From contig CANJRA010000012.1 in the NCBI GenBank assembly GCA_947476625.1, positions 1 through 64,000 of the forward strand: a stretch of DNA of 64,000 nt, in the 5' to 3' direction. The translations under genes were made by a program, and so were the position numbers. Positions within the stretch are counted from its first letter, which is position 1. Every line of letters begins with the position of its first letter. Source of the stretch: Fidelibacterota bacterium. Lineage in GTDB: Bacteria; Pseudomonadota; Alphaproteobacteria; Rhodospirillales; Rhodospirillaceae. The notes below the pieces were generated by a model. That model did no database searches, had not been told where the DNA came from, and was given only the letters and a program-made list of their open reading frames with translations. Shown piece after piece: positions 49,454-58,654 of this stretch.

Positions 49454-51181
49454 TCAGCGCGCCTTGGCAGACGTAAATTTCCAGACCGATCCATCGGTAT
49501 TCCCACCGACATAGATTGCGCCGTCGGCAGTAACGGCGAGGCCGTTGGGTACTTGCACGACCGGCCAGTTCGCGAAGATATTCGGATAGATCGGCAGGTT
49601 GTCGGCGATCACCGACATCGCGGCATTGTCCGGATTAATCTTCAGCAAGCGCCGGCCCTCGCTATCGAGCACAAGCAGATTGCCGTCCTTATCCATATCA
49701 ATCGCCGAGGGACGCCCCACGCCGCCGGAAAGAAGGACATCCTGGCGGCCATTTGTCAGGTCGATCACGCTGATGCGCTGGCCCAGCGATTCTGCGACAT
49801 ACAATTTATCGCCCTTCTTTACGATGCCGTTCGGCCCGGACAGATTCGTAGCGACCGTCTTGCGTTTGATCTGATCGTCATTGACCGGAATGGCCTCGAT
49901 TTTTCCGTCGATGAATTCCGTGGCGTAGATGAATGCGTCCGAATGATTGGCATAAATCGCCGTCGGAAGATGCAAACCCTGAAAGGGATTGCGGGTGATT
50001 TTCCTGATGTCGAGCGTGTTGGGATCGACTGTATAGACCGGCAGCGCATTGAGGCTTGCGACCGGAAAGCCAATGCTATTGATGGCATACAAAAGTCCGC
50101 CAGGGCCTTCGTGAACATAGCCGACAAGAAACCCGGTATCACCGCTGCCCTTGCCTGTGCTTAAGCCCACCATGCTGGTGAGTTCGCCGGTCTGAAGATT
50201 GATTTTGCGCAGCACGTGCGTATCGGCGAGATAGACATCATTGCCAAGGGCGGCCAGGCTCGAAATGTTCGGCAAACCCTTCGGCGAGAGCATTTGCTTG
50301 ATCGTGCCGCTGCCGTCGGTCGCGATTTCATAAATGGTCGCGTCGATCATGCTGGCGGCGAACACGCGGCCCTCGGGCGATACGGCGAGATTGTCGAAAT
50401 ACGCCTCACCCTTGAACAGCGTGATGACTTGTTTGCGGTCCGCCGTGACCTTGTAGACGGCGTTGCCGCCGGTCGCGAAGATGTCGCCGTTGCGTCCGAC
50501 TTTCACGGCGCCAAAACGCGGGATGTCGATGCCGAGCGTGCTGCTTTTTCCGGTGTCGGGATTGATCACCCTGACGCCCGGATTGCCGCCCGAAACAACG
50601 ACGATCAAATTGTTGTCGAGATCGAAATCCATGGAGTTCGTGAGCGGGAATTCGCTCGACACCAGCCGCGCGGGCTTCTCGCCCTTCGGGTCCAGTTCGT
50701 AGATTCCGCCGCCCACGAAAGCCTGGTCGACAAATAAGCGGCCGGTCCGGCGGTTGTATTGGATACCGTTGGTTGCGAGGATACCGGAATAAATCGCGCT
50801 GACCTTGCCGTCTTTATCCATCCGAAAAACGGACTCGCCGCCGAGCCCCGTCATATTCGAGGTCCAGATCGTGCCTTTGCCGTCGGTGGTGAGATCGTCG
50901 GGGCCTCTGACGCCGCGCTCATGATCGAACAGGATTTCGATCTCGCCCGTATCGACGTTTATGCGCGAGACTTGGGAGGATAAGAGGTGGCCGACCAGCA
51001 GCCGCCCCTCGTCGTCGAAGTTCATGCCGTTGCTGCCGCGCAGCCGCGTGCCCTTAACAACGGCGGTGGCTTGATAGCCCTTCGCGACGAGCCGTGGGCT
51101 TTTTTGCTGTGCATCTTTGGCGTCCGCAGGCAAACCCAACAGGGCCGCCATGGCCAACACAGCGCCAATCATCGACTTCAT
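49454..51181 (-). CDS. secreted NHL/SMP-30-type beta-propeller protein
   Basis: 575 residues. A signal peptide ends near ADA-KD (about 22). The rest is repeated blades with the pattern G-(M/I)-x-F/V-D-x-x-G-x-L-x-V, for example GMNFDDEGRLLVGH, DLTTDGKGTIWTSN, AVKVGRNGDIFATGG and GLAVTADGAIYVGG; about ten to twelve such units can be counted, enough for two propellers. GGGGAGGG precedes the ATG. Related folds are lactonases (SMP-30) or binding scaffolds. No gluconolactonase metal set is clear, so no activity is assigned. Co-transcribed with the secreted hydrolase. Confidence 0.82.
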   Translation of the reverse strand: MKSMIGAVLAMAALLGLPADAKDAQQKSPRLVAKGYQATAVVKGTRLRGSNGMNFDDEGRLLVGHLLSSQVSRINVDTGEIEILFDHERGVRGPDDLTTDGKGTIWTSNMTGLGGESVFRMDKDGKVSAIYSGILATNGIQYNRRTGRLFVDQAFVGGGIYELDPKGEKPARLVSSEFPLTNSMDFDLDNNLIVVVSGGNPGVRVINPDTGKSSTLGIDIPRFGAVKVGRNGDIFATGGNAVYKVTADRKQVITLFKGEAYFDNLAVSPEGRVFAASMIDATIYEIATDGSGTIKQMLSPKGLPNISSLAALGNDVYLADTHVLRKINLQTGELTSMVGLSTGKGSGDTGFLVGYVHEGPGGLLYAINSIGFPVASLNALPVYTVDPNTLDIRKITRNPFQGLHLPTAIYANHSDAFIYATEFIDGKIEAIPVNDDQIKRKTVATNLSGPNGIVKKGDKLYVAESLGQRISVIDLTNGRQDVLLSGGVGRPSAIDMDKDGNLLVLDSEGRRLLKINPDNAAMSVIADNLPIYPNIFANWPVVQVPNGLAVTADGAIYVGGNTDGSVWKFTSAKAR

Positions 51182-51315
51182 GTAGAACCCTCCCCAGAGA
51201 TCTTATGGGGGTAATCTAGCACGCGGCGGCGCCCTGGAGGTCGGAAAAGGCGAAAAAACTATCTTCTATAAATGCTTAGCCCTGCGTAAAGTGCCTATAA
51301 GCCAGGGGGCAGAAC

Positions 51316-52314
<999 letters not shown>

Positions 52315-52324
52315 CCGGTGACGC

Positions 52325-53140
52325 ATGAGCCGGGCGATTATTCTCTGCGCGGACGACTACGCGCATTCGCTTCCGATCAGCCGTGCTATTCTGGAACTCG
52401 CCGCCAACAAACGCATCTCGGCGCTCAGCTGCATGACCCCCTCGGAACATTGGCGCGCGCACGGACCGTGGCTTAGCGATGTCCGCGATCGTGTGGATAT
52501 CGGTCTGCATATTACCTTGGTTGACGAAGTGCCTTTGACCAAGATGCCGCACACCGCCCCTGATGGGCGGTTGCCGAACATCAAAACGATGATTCTTAGA
52601 AGCTATCTCGGCTTGCTTGATCTGCAGGAAATTGCCGTGGAAATCCGGGCGCAGATAGATGCGTTTGAGTCGGTGCTGGGTTTTTCGCCGGCGCACATCG
52701 ACGGACACCTGCATACCCACGTTCTGCCGGGTATTCGCGATGTGTTGCTGAACGCAACCGCAAAAATGAACCCGCGACCGTGGTGGCGGAATATCAACGA
52801 CAATGTCCCCGGCATTTTGAAACGCGGCATTGCGGCGCCGAAGGCGATTTTCTTGTCGGCGCTGGGGCGTCGTTTTGCGCACACGGATGTCGCCATGAAT
52901 GATGGCTTCAGCGGCATCTACGCTTTCTCACCTGCCAACAGCAATTATAGTGCGCTCTTTGAGCGGTTCGTGATCGCCGCGGGGAAGCAGCACTTGATCA
53001 TGTGTCATCCCGGCGAGAGTGGCGATGACGCGGCCCATGCGGGCTTACGCGGTGGTGAGTACGCGTTCTTAAAAAGTACGGCCTTCACTGAGTGTCTTGG
53101 GCGCCACGACCTGCGCCTCGGACGGTTCGCCGAAACCTGA
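52325..53140 (+). CDS. ChbG/HpnK (YdjC) family carbohydrate deacetylase
   Basis: 271 residues. The N-terminal ADDY (D10, D11), His62 in GLHITL, and the HIDGHLHTH cluster (His124, His128) make the metal site of the YdjC family. Members deacetylate N-acetylated sugars, and HpnK is found in hopanoid clusters. Here the neighbours are lipid-carrier glycosyltransferases, so deacetylation of a lipid-linked or exported amino sugar is the likely role; no hopanoid gene is present. It begins 10 bp after the GT2 gene. Confidence 0.87.
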   Translation: MSRAIILCADDYAHSLPISRAILELAANKRISALSCMTPSEHWRAHGPWLSDVRDRVDIGLHITLVDEVPLTKMPHTAPDGRLPNIKTMILRSYLGLLDLQEIAVEIRAQIDAFESVLGFSPAHIDGHLHTHVLPGIRDVLLNATAKMNPRPWWRNINDNVPGILKRGIAAPKAIFLSALGRRFAHTDVAMNDGFSGIYAFSPANSNYSALFERFVIAAGKQHLIMCHPGESGDDAAHAGLRGGEYAFLKSTAFTECLGRHDLRLGRFAET

Positions 53141-53141
53141 T

Positions 53142-54803
53142 ATGATCACCTCGGGCACCGTCGTCGATTATCATCGCAGGACCGGCGTTCCGGATCACAT
53201 CATGGCATGGCCGCGCGCAGTGGCGGGCGGCATTTTTATCATTACCGCCCTGGTTATTCTCACCACATTCCGGGACTACGGCATTTCCTGGGATGAACAG
53301 CTTCAAAACACATATGGGCAAAAGCTGCTGGCGTTCTATACCAGCGGCTTTCAAGACCGCTCGGCTTTTTCCTACATCAACCTGTTTCTCTACGGCGGCT
53401 TCTTCGATCTCCTCGCCGCCGTCGCCAATCTGATCTCGCCCTTTGACGAATATGCGACGCGTCATTTGATCGGCGGCCTGATCTTTCTCGGCGGTCTCTG
53501 GGGCGGATGGCGTCTGACGCGATTGCTGGCCGGCGAGCGCGCCGCGCTGCTGGCTTTGATCATGCTTCTAACGACGCCGCTGCTGTATGGACATAGCTTC
53601 ATCAATCCCAAAGATAGCCCGCTGGCGTGGCTGTTGATCTGGGCGACATATTTTGCCTGCCGCATGCTCGCCGGAGCAGATCGGCCGTCCTGGGGCGTGG
53701 TTGCGGGATTTGCCATTAGTTTCGGGCTGGCCGTGGGCACGCGCGTGATCGCGGGCGTATACCTGAATTATCTGGTCGCCGTGATCGTCGTCGCCGCGGT
53801 TGCCCGCATGCTGAACGGCGAAACACCCGGCAGGCAGTGGGCGCGTATTAAAACCAATGCCCCGCGCCTGGGCTTCAGCCTCGCAGGCGCTTTCGCGGCC
53901 ATGGCCTTTGTATGGCCCTGGTCGGTACAACAGCCTTTCAACATCGTCGCAGCCTTACGCGAGTTTTCGCACTTCGCGTTTTATCCAAATGTGTTGTGGA
54001 ACGGTGAATTGATTCCGGCAGATCAAATGCCGCAAATCTATCTGCCGGGGCTCTTGCTGCTACAGCTGCCGGAATACGTTTTGATCGGGATTTTCGCAGC
54101 TGTTGTCGTGGCCGTCGGCGCGCTTTGGCAGCGCGGGCCAGTAAAGCTTTTTGTCAAACCGCGCGCGCAGCAATATCTTTTTCTGGCATTGTCGGTTGTT
54201 GTGCCGATTGGCGGCTACATGCTGCTGCATCCCACAGTCTATAATGGGCTGCGGCACTTTCTGTTCATCGTGCCGCCGGCTGTGATCCTCGGCGCCGTCG
54301 GGTTGGAAAAGGCCTTGGTCTTTGCCACGCGCCACTATCGATTGGCTGGACCGCTTCTCAGCGTGCCGCTGGTGATATTCTTCGTTCTACAAATCGCGAC
54401 CATGATCGGCCTGCACCCCTATCAATACGTCTTCTACAACACTGTTGCAGGTGGCGTGCGCGGTGCGGCATACCGGTTCGAACTGGATTATTGGGGAACC
54501 TCGCTGGCGGAATCCATGCGCGAGTTGTCGCGTTACCTCGCCGAGCATCCGGAGACCAGACCCGCCAACCGCAATCCGGTGCGCGTATTTTCCTGCGGTG
54601 ACCGCACATCCGCTGGCCACTTCCTGCCGCCAGGCGTTGTGTTGACAGTAGTACTTACTGAAGCCGATTTCTATTTAGGCATGACCGGCGTGCCGTGCCG
54701 CGATGACTACGACCGGGTGGCGCACACGATTTTCCAAGTGGTTCGCCTTGGCGTCACCATCGGCTATGTGCGCAATCTACGTGATGACCAGTCCAACCCT
54801 TAA
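53142..54803 (+). CDS. ArnT/GT39-like membrane glycosyltransferase
   Basis: 553 residues from the ATG at 53142, one base after the deacetylase stop; an earlier in-frame start would overlap that gene. About ten to twelve hydrophobic segments are seen. An early periplasmic loop has DYGISWDEQLQN, placing acidic residues where GT-C enzymes bind the lipid-linked donor, and FINPKDSPLAWLL follows. It would transfer a sugar from a polyprenyl-phosphate donor at the periplasmic face. Acceptor unknown. Third gene of the unit. Confidence 0.82.
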   Translation: MITSGTVVDYHRRTGVPDHIMAWPRAVAGGIFIITALVILTTFRDYGISWDEQLQNTYGQKLLAFYTSGFQDRSAFSYINLFLYGGFFDLLAAVANLISPFDEYATRHLIGGLIFLGGLWGGWRLTRLLAGERAALLALIMLLTTPLLYGHSFINPKDSPLAWLLIWATYFACRMLAGADRPSWGVVAGFAISFGLAVGTRVIAGVYLNYLVAVIVVAAVARMLNGETPGRQWARIKTNAPRLGFSLAGAFAAMAFVWPWSVQQPFNIVAALREFSHFAFYPNVLWNGELIPADQMPQIYLPGLLLLQLPEYVLIGIFAAVVVAVGALWQRGPVKLFVKPRAQQYLFLALSVVVPIGGYMLLHPTVYNGLRHFLFIVPPAVILGAVGLEKALVFATRHYRLAGPLLSVPLVIFFVLQIATMIGLHPYQYVFYNTVAGGVRGAAYRFELDYWGTSLAESMRELSRYLAEHPETRPANRNPVRVFSCGDRTSAGHFLPPGVVLTVVLTEADFYLGMTGVPCRDDYDRVAHTIFQVVRLGVTIGYVRNLRDDQSNP

Positions 54804-54806
54804 CGG

Positions 54807-54929
54807 CTACGCGAGTGCTGTGCGTATGGCCTGGGTCAGATCCGCATTCGAATAGGGTTTGGAAAGAAGCCGTATGCCGTCGGGAATGATGACCTTCCCG
54901 AGCGCCGAAGCCTCGGTATAACCCGACGA
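54807..54929 (-). pseudogene. 3' fragment of a response regulator or hybrid kinase receiver domain
   Basis: The minus strand encodes SGYTEASALGKVIIPDG followed by LLSKPYSNADLTQAIRTAL and a stop at 54807-54809. This is the end of a receiver domain, with the conserved Lys-Pro and following helix, as found at the end of hybrid histidine kinases. Everything before the SGYTE segment, including the phospho-acceptor Asp, is missing. It is joined directly to the glycosyltransferase fragment next to it. Confidence 0.75.
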
Positions 54930-55309
54930 TCGAAGGCGCGCGCTGATTTGACATTCTTGGGCGGAATCACCGCGGATTCAAAAAACGGCACACCCACATT
55001 AGGACGCCCTTGTGCGCCATTAAGCGCATCATGGAAATCGAGGCCGTCGCCCAGGGCGTGCAGCATCGGAAAATCCACCTTCATTCCGCCCCGCTGCGCC
55101 GTGGCGTACCATTCATCGCACTTGGCGATAAACGGTTTGAGAAGCGCGGTTTGTGCCGGCGTCAGGCGCATCTTCGCCGACAGCAGAAACAGCGCCGGTT
55201 CAACGACCTTGCGCGCCAGTTCCACCGCCAAATTGAAGCCATATGTGCCCCAGCCGCTGGGAACACCCACCTGCCAAGCAATACCGAGTTGCGCAAACTT
55301 TTGAGTCAT
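54930..55309 (-). pseudogene. 5' fragment of a group 1 glycosyltransferase gene
   Basis: From ATG 55309 the minus strand reads MTQKFAQLGIAWQVGVPSGWG, then NLAVELARKVVEPALFLL and NVGVPFFESAVIPPKNV. This is the N-terminal domain of a GT-B type (group 1) glycosyltransferase of roughly 126 residues. At about 54930 the family similarity ends and the frame passes out of phase into the receiver fragment. The N-terminus and its start look intact, so the loss was a deletion of the 3' part. Confidence 0.7.
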
Positions 55310-55384
55310 TTGCCAACACTGCCACAACCCGGATCATTCGCACAGCCGCTGGCAAAACTCGCCGCCCTCGGCTAAATCTTTTCC

Positions 55385-55741
55385 ATGAGCACATCTGATC
55401 CAGCACCATTTTACGAATGCCATGTTTTCGTCTGCACCAATGTGCGGCCGGGAAAACATCCGCGCGGCTCCTGTGCGCGCAGGGGCGCGGTGGAACTGCG
55501 CGACTACATGAAGACCAAGGCCAAGGAGATGGGCCTTAAAGGCGTGCGCATCAATACCGCCGGGTGCCTCGACCGCTGCGAGCTGGGCCCGGATATGGTG
55601 ATCTACCCAGAGGGCGTTTGGTACCGCTATGACACCACGCAAGACATAGATGAAATTCTAGCGGTTCATATTCAGAACGGTGGGCGCGTGGCCCGGCTGA
55701 TGCTGAAGCCCGGCGACGACCCGCCCAAGGTCAAAGAATAG
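55385..55741 (+). CDS. thioredoxin-like [2Fe-2S] ferredoxin (Shethna-type)
   Basis: 118 residues. HVFVCTNVRPGKHPRGSCARRGA followed later by NTAGCLDRCELGPDMVIYPEGVWY is the thioredoxin-like ferredoxin pattern; cluster ligands are C17, C30, C61 and C65. It is cytoplasmic, without a signal peptide. Such proteins carry electrons or protect nitrogenase-like enzymes; the partner is unknown. It precedes the molybdenum hydroxylase genes by 88 bp, so it may serve them, but this is inference. Confidence 0.9.
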   Translation: MSTSDPAPFYECHVFVCTNVRPGKHPRGSCARRGAVELRDYMKTKAKEMGLKGVRINTAGCLDRCELGPDMVIYPEGVWYRYDTTQDIDEILAVHIQNGGRVARLMLKPGDDPPKVKE

Positions 55742-55829
55742 CGTCTTACCTTATCGTTACACAAAAGCTTACCCACGACTGGCGGCTTGGTTTACATTTA
55801 TTTCGCAATTTGAAGTAAATGGAAAAACC

Positions 55830-56276
55830 ATGCCCTACCATCTGACAATCAACGGTACGCTCCATGACGTGGATGTCGAAGGCGAAATGCCTTTGCTGTG
55901 GGTATTGCGCGACGTCATTGGATTGACCGGCACGAAGTTCGGCTGCGGCATCGCCGCCTGCGGCGCTTGCACGGTGCATGTGAACGGCGAAGCCGTGCGC
56001 AGCTGTACACTGCCCGTAGCGAGCATCACGGGTCCCATAACCACAATCGAAGGATTGTCGGTTGATAGCAGCCACCCGGTACAAAAAGCCTGGATCGAAA
56101 AACAAGTGCCGCAATGCGGATACTGCCAGTCGGGCATGATCATGGCCGTGGCAGCACTGGTTGCTCACAACCCGAAACCGAGCGAAGCGGAACTTGCCAC
56201 GACGGTAACCAACGTCTGTAGGTGCGGTACCTACGATCGTGTCCGCGAGGCCGTGGCCTCGTTGGCCAGCGTATAA
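55830..56276 (+). CDS. iorA: [2Fe-2S] subunit of an IorA-type molybdenum hydroxylase
   Basis: 148 residues. The N-terminal plant-type ferredoxin domain uses C39, C44, C47 and C59 (GCGIAACGACTVHVNG). The C-terminal helical domain carries C96, C99, C130 and C132 (QCGYCQSGM and VCRCGTYDR). This is the small subunit of isoquinoline 1-oxidoreductase-like enzymes that pass electrons from the Mo cofactor. The large subunit follows after 11 bp. The real substrate is probably an aldehyde or N-heterocycle. Confidence 0.92.
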   Translation: MPYHLTINGTLHDVDVEGEMPLLWVLRDVIGLTGTKFGCGIAACGACTVHVNGEAVRSCTLPVASITGPITTIEGLSVDSSHPVQKAWIEKQVPQCGYCQSGMIMAVAALVAHNPKPSEAELATTVTNVCRCGTYDRVREAVASLASV

Positions 56277-56287
56277 GGGGCCGCCAC

Positions 56288-58522
56288 ATGACAGTTTCAC
56301 GCCGCAAAGCCATTCTGGGCACCGTTGCCGCCGGTGGCGCTCTTATTCTGGGCTACAGCCTTTGGCCCTATCCGCAACGCGAGAAGGCCCGCGCCGTGCT
56401 TGGACACAGCGCCGACAACGCTTTGATCACGACCTGGCTGAAAGTCGCGCGCGATAATAAAACCACGATCATCGTCAATCATGCGGACATGGGCCAAGGC
56501 TCGCAGACCGGCCTCGCGCAGATGCTGGCGGACGAGTTGGATGCCGACTGGAATCTGGTGAGTATTCTGGAAGCACCCGCCGAGGAGCCTTTTGCAAACG
56601 GCGATATGATTAAAGGTCTTCTTCTTGGCGGCGAACTTAATATTCCCGCGATCCTGCTGCCGCCGCTGGGATACTTAGCCCCCAAAGTATCGCGTTTGAT
56701 TGGACTGCAAATCACAGGCGGCAGTTCGTCGATCCGCTATACCGGCGTGGCCGCGATGCGCCCAGCCGGAGCCGCCGCGCGCGAGATGTTCGTGAGCGCC
56801 GCCGCGCTTAACTGGAACGTGCCGGCCTCGCAGCTCACCACCAAGCTGAGCCATGTGCACCATGCCGCCAGCGGACGGTCTATTCCTTACGGCGACCTGA
56901 TCGAGATCGCATCCAAGCTGACGCCGTCTGATTCGCCGCGCCTCAAAACACCGGACCAATTCACGGTGATGGGCCAGCCCATCCCGCGGCCCGACATTCC
57001 AGAAAAGGTCAACGGCACGGCGCAGTTCGGCATCGATAAACGCCTTGAAGGCATGAAATATGCCGCCATCAAGCACAGCCCGATTTTTGGCGGTGAAGTG
57101 GAAAGCTTCGATGAAGCTGCCATCAAGAACATGCCGGGCGTGGTGCGTGTGGTGAAATTGGACGGCGCTGTTGCCGTGGTGGCCGACAATACCTGGCACG
57201 CGATGAACGCCGTGCGCGCGCTGCCGGTGACGTTTAAGGGCGGCGAGAGCACCGGCCTGTCGGCAGACGCGATGTATGCCGGATTTGAAAAGGCTGTCGC
57301 TGCCATGCCGGACAGTGACGACCGCAAGCAAGGCGATGTGGAAGCCGCGCTAAAGGGTGCGACTACAGTCGTGGAAGCGACGTATCGCTTACCGTTCCTG
57401 GCGCATGCCGCCATGGAGCCATTGAACTGCACGGTCATCGCGCACGAAGACGGCACCGCCGAAGCCTGGGCGGGTTCGCAAGTTCCGCTGGGCGCACGCG
57501 GCGCTGTTGCCAAGGCCTTGGGCATATCGGCCAGTAAGGTGACCTATCACAACCTGCGCATGGGTGGAGGGTTCGGGCGGCGTCTCGAAACCGACTCTAT
57601 TACCCAGGCGGCGCGCATTGCCGGTGAGATGAAGGGCACGCCGATCAAACTGACCTGGAGCCGCGAAGAGGATATGCAGCACGACAAGTTCCGGCCCGCA
57701 GGCGTCAGCCGGTTTCGGGGCGGCTTAGACAAAGACGGCAATCCGGTCGCTTGGTTTAATTGCTACAACTGGAAAGATATGCCGGCGGATGCGTGTCTGG
57801 TGCCTTACGGCATCGCCCACCAGCATATTGGTTCAGTGGATGCTAAAGCGCCTGTTCCGGCGGGATCGTGGCGCAGCGTCGCCCATTCGCGCCATGGCTT
57901 CTTCACGGAATCCTTTGTCGATGAAATGGCGCACGCCGCCAAGATGGACCCTTACGCCTTCCGCAAAAAACTCTTGGCGGATTTGCCGCGTCATCGCGCT
58001 GTGCTCGATCGGGCCGCAACGGAAGCTGGGTGGGGACTTGAACTGCAGCCTATCACGGGCCTGCGCCGCGGCCGCGGCATCGCTTTGCAGGAGGCTTTTG
58101 GCTCGATCACGGCGCACGTCGCCGAGATCAGTGTCGATGAAGACAACAAGATTCATGTGGACCGTGTGGTGGTCGCGTGTGACTGCGGCGACATCATCAA
58201 CCCGGACAGCGCGCAGATGCAGCTTCAAGGCGGCACGAACTATGGCCTGTCGGCGGCGCTGTACGGCGCGATCGAACTCAAAGACGGCAAGGTCGCGCAG
58301 TCCAACTTCGATAACTATGAAGTTGTACGGCTTGCCGATGCACCGCATATCGAAACCCATATCATTCGCTCGGGAGCGCCGCTCGGCGGCCTCGGGGAGC
58401 CGGGCACGCCGGGTATTGCCCCCGCCGTCGCTAATGCGGTTTTTGCCGCCACAGGTCAACGTCTGCGTGCATTGCCGTTAAAGTTGGAAAGCAACAGAGC
58501 GCCGCAAACCGCGCGATTGTAA
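56288..58522 (+). CDS. iorB: molybdopterin-binding subunit of an IorB-type hydroxylase
   Basis: 744 residues from the ATG at 56288; a longer frame would overlap the small subunit. The N-terminus SRRKAILGTVAAGGALILG is a twin-arginine signal, so the complex is exported folded. The two xanthine-dehydrogenase-like Mo-binding domains show MGQGSQTGLAQML, GGGFGRRLETDS and, near the end, GGLGEPGTPGIAPAVANAV with the catalytic Glu. No FAD subunit is encoded, as in the Ior class, which uses a cytochrome as acceptor. No cofactor-insertion gene is adjacent. Confidence 0.92.
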   Translation: MTVSRRKAILGTVAAGGALILGYSLWPYPQREKARAVLGHSADNALITTWLKVARDNKTTIIVNHADMGQGSQTGLAQMLADELDADWNLVSILEAPAEEPFANGDMIKGLLLGGELNIPAILLPPLGYLAPKVSRLIGLQITGGSSSIRYTGVAAMRPAGAAAREMFVSAAALNWNVPASQLTTKLSHVHHAASGRSIPYGDLIEIASKLTPSDSPRLKTPDQFTVMGQPIPRPDIPEKVNGTAQFGIDKRLEGMKYAAIKHSPIFGGEVESFDEAAIKNMPGVVRVVKLDGAVAVVADNTWHAMNAVRALPVTFKGGESTGLSADAMYAGFEKAVAAMPDSDDRKQGDVEAALKGATTVVEATYRLPFLAHAAMEPLNCTVIAHEDGTAEAWAGSQVPLGARGAVAKALGISASKVTYHNLRMGGGFGRRLETDSITQAARIAGEMKGTPIKLTWSREEDMQHDKFRPAGVSRFRGGLDKDGNPVAWFNCYNWKDMPADACLVPYGIAHQHIGSVDAKAPVPAGSWRSVAHSRHGFFTESFVDEMAHAAKMDPYAFRKKLLADLPRHRAVLDRAATEAGWGLELQPITGLRRGRGIALQEAFGSITAHVAEISVDEDNKIHVDRVVVACDCGDIINPDSAQMQLQGGTNYGLSAALYGAIELKDGKVAQSNFDNYEVVRLADAPHIETHIIRSGAPLGGLGEPGTPGIAPAVANAVFAATGQRLRALPLKLESNRAPQTARL

Positions 58523-58597
58523 GACCGCGCGGCGTATCTCCCGCCTACAACCAGCCACAAAGCCGCCGCAATTCATACATGCTTGAGGAATAGCATC

Positions 58598-58654
58598 ATG
58601 TTCCGTCGAAAGGCGGGCGGATGTGAAAATTTATTTCGAGACCGCCATGCCTGA
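58598..58654 (+). CDS. possible 18-codon ORF overlapping the L,D-transpeptidase start
   Basis: ATG at 58598, after TGAGGA, opens MFRRKAGGCENLFRDRHA and stops at TGA 58652-58654, across the candidate starts GTG 58623 and ATG 58647 of the next gene in another frame. It could couple translation, or be chance. Confidence 0.25.
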   Translation: MFRRKAGGCENLFRDRHA

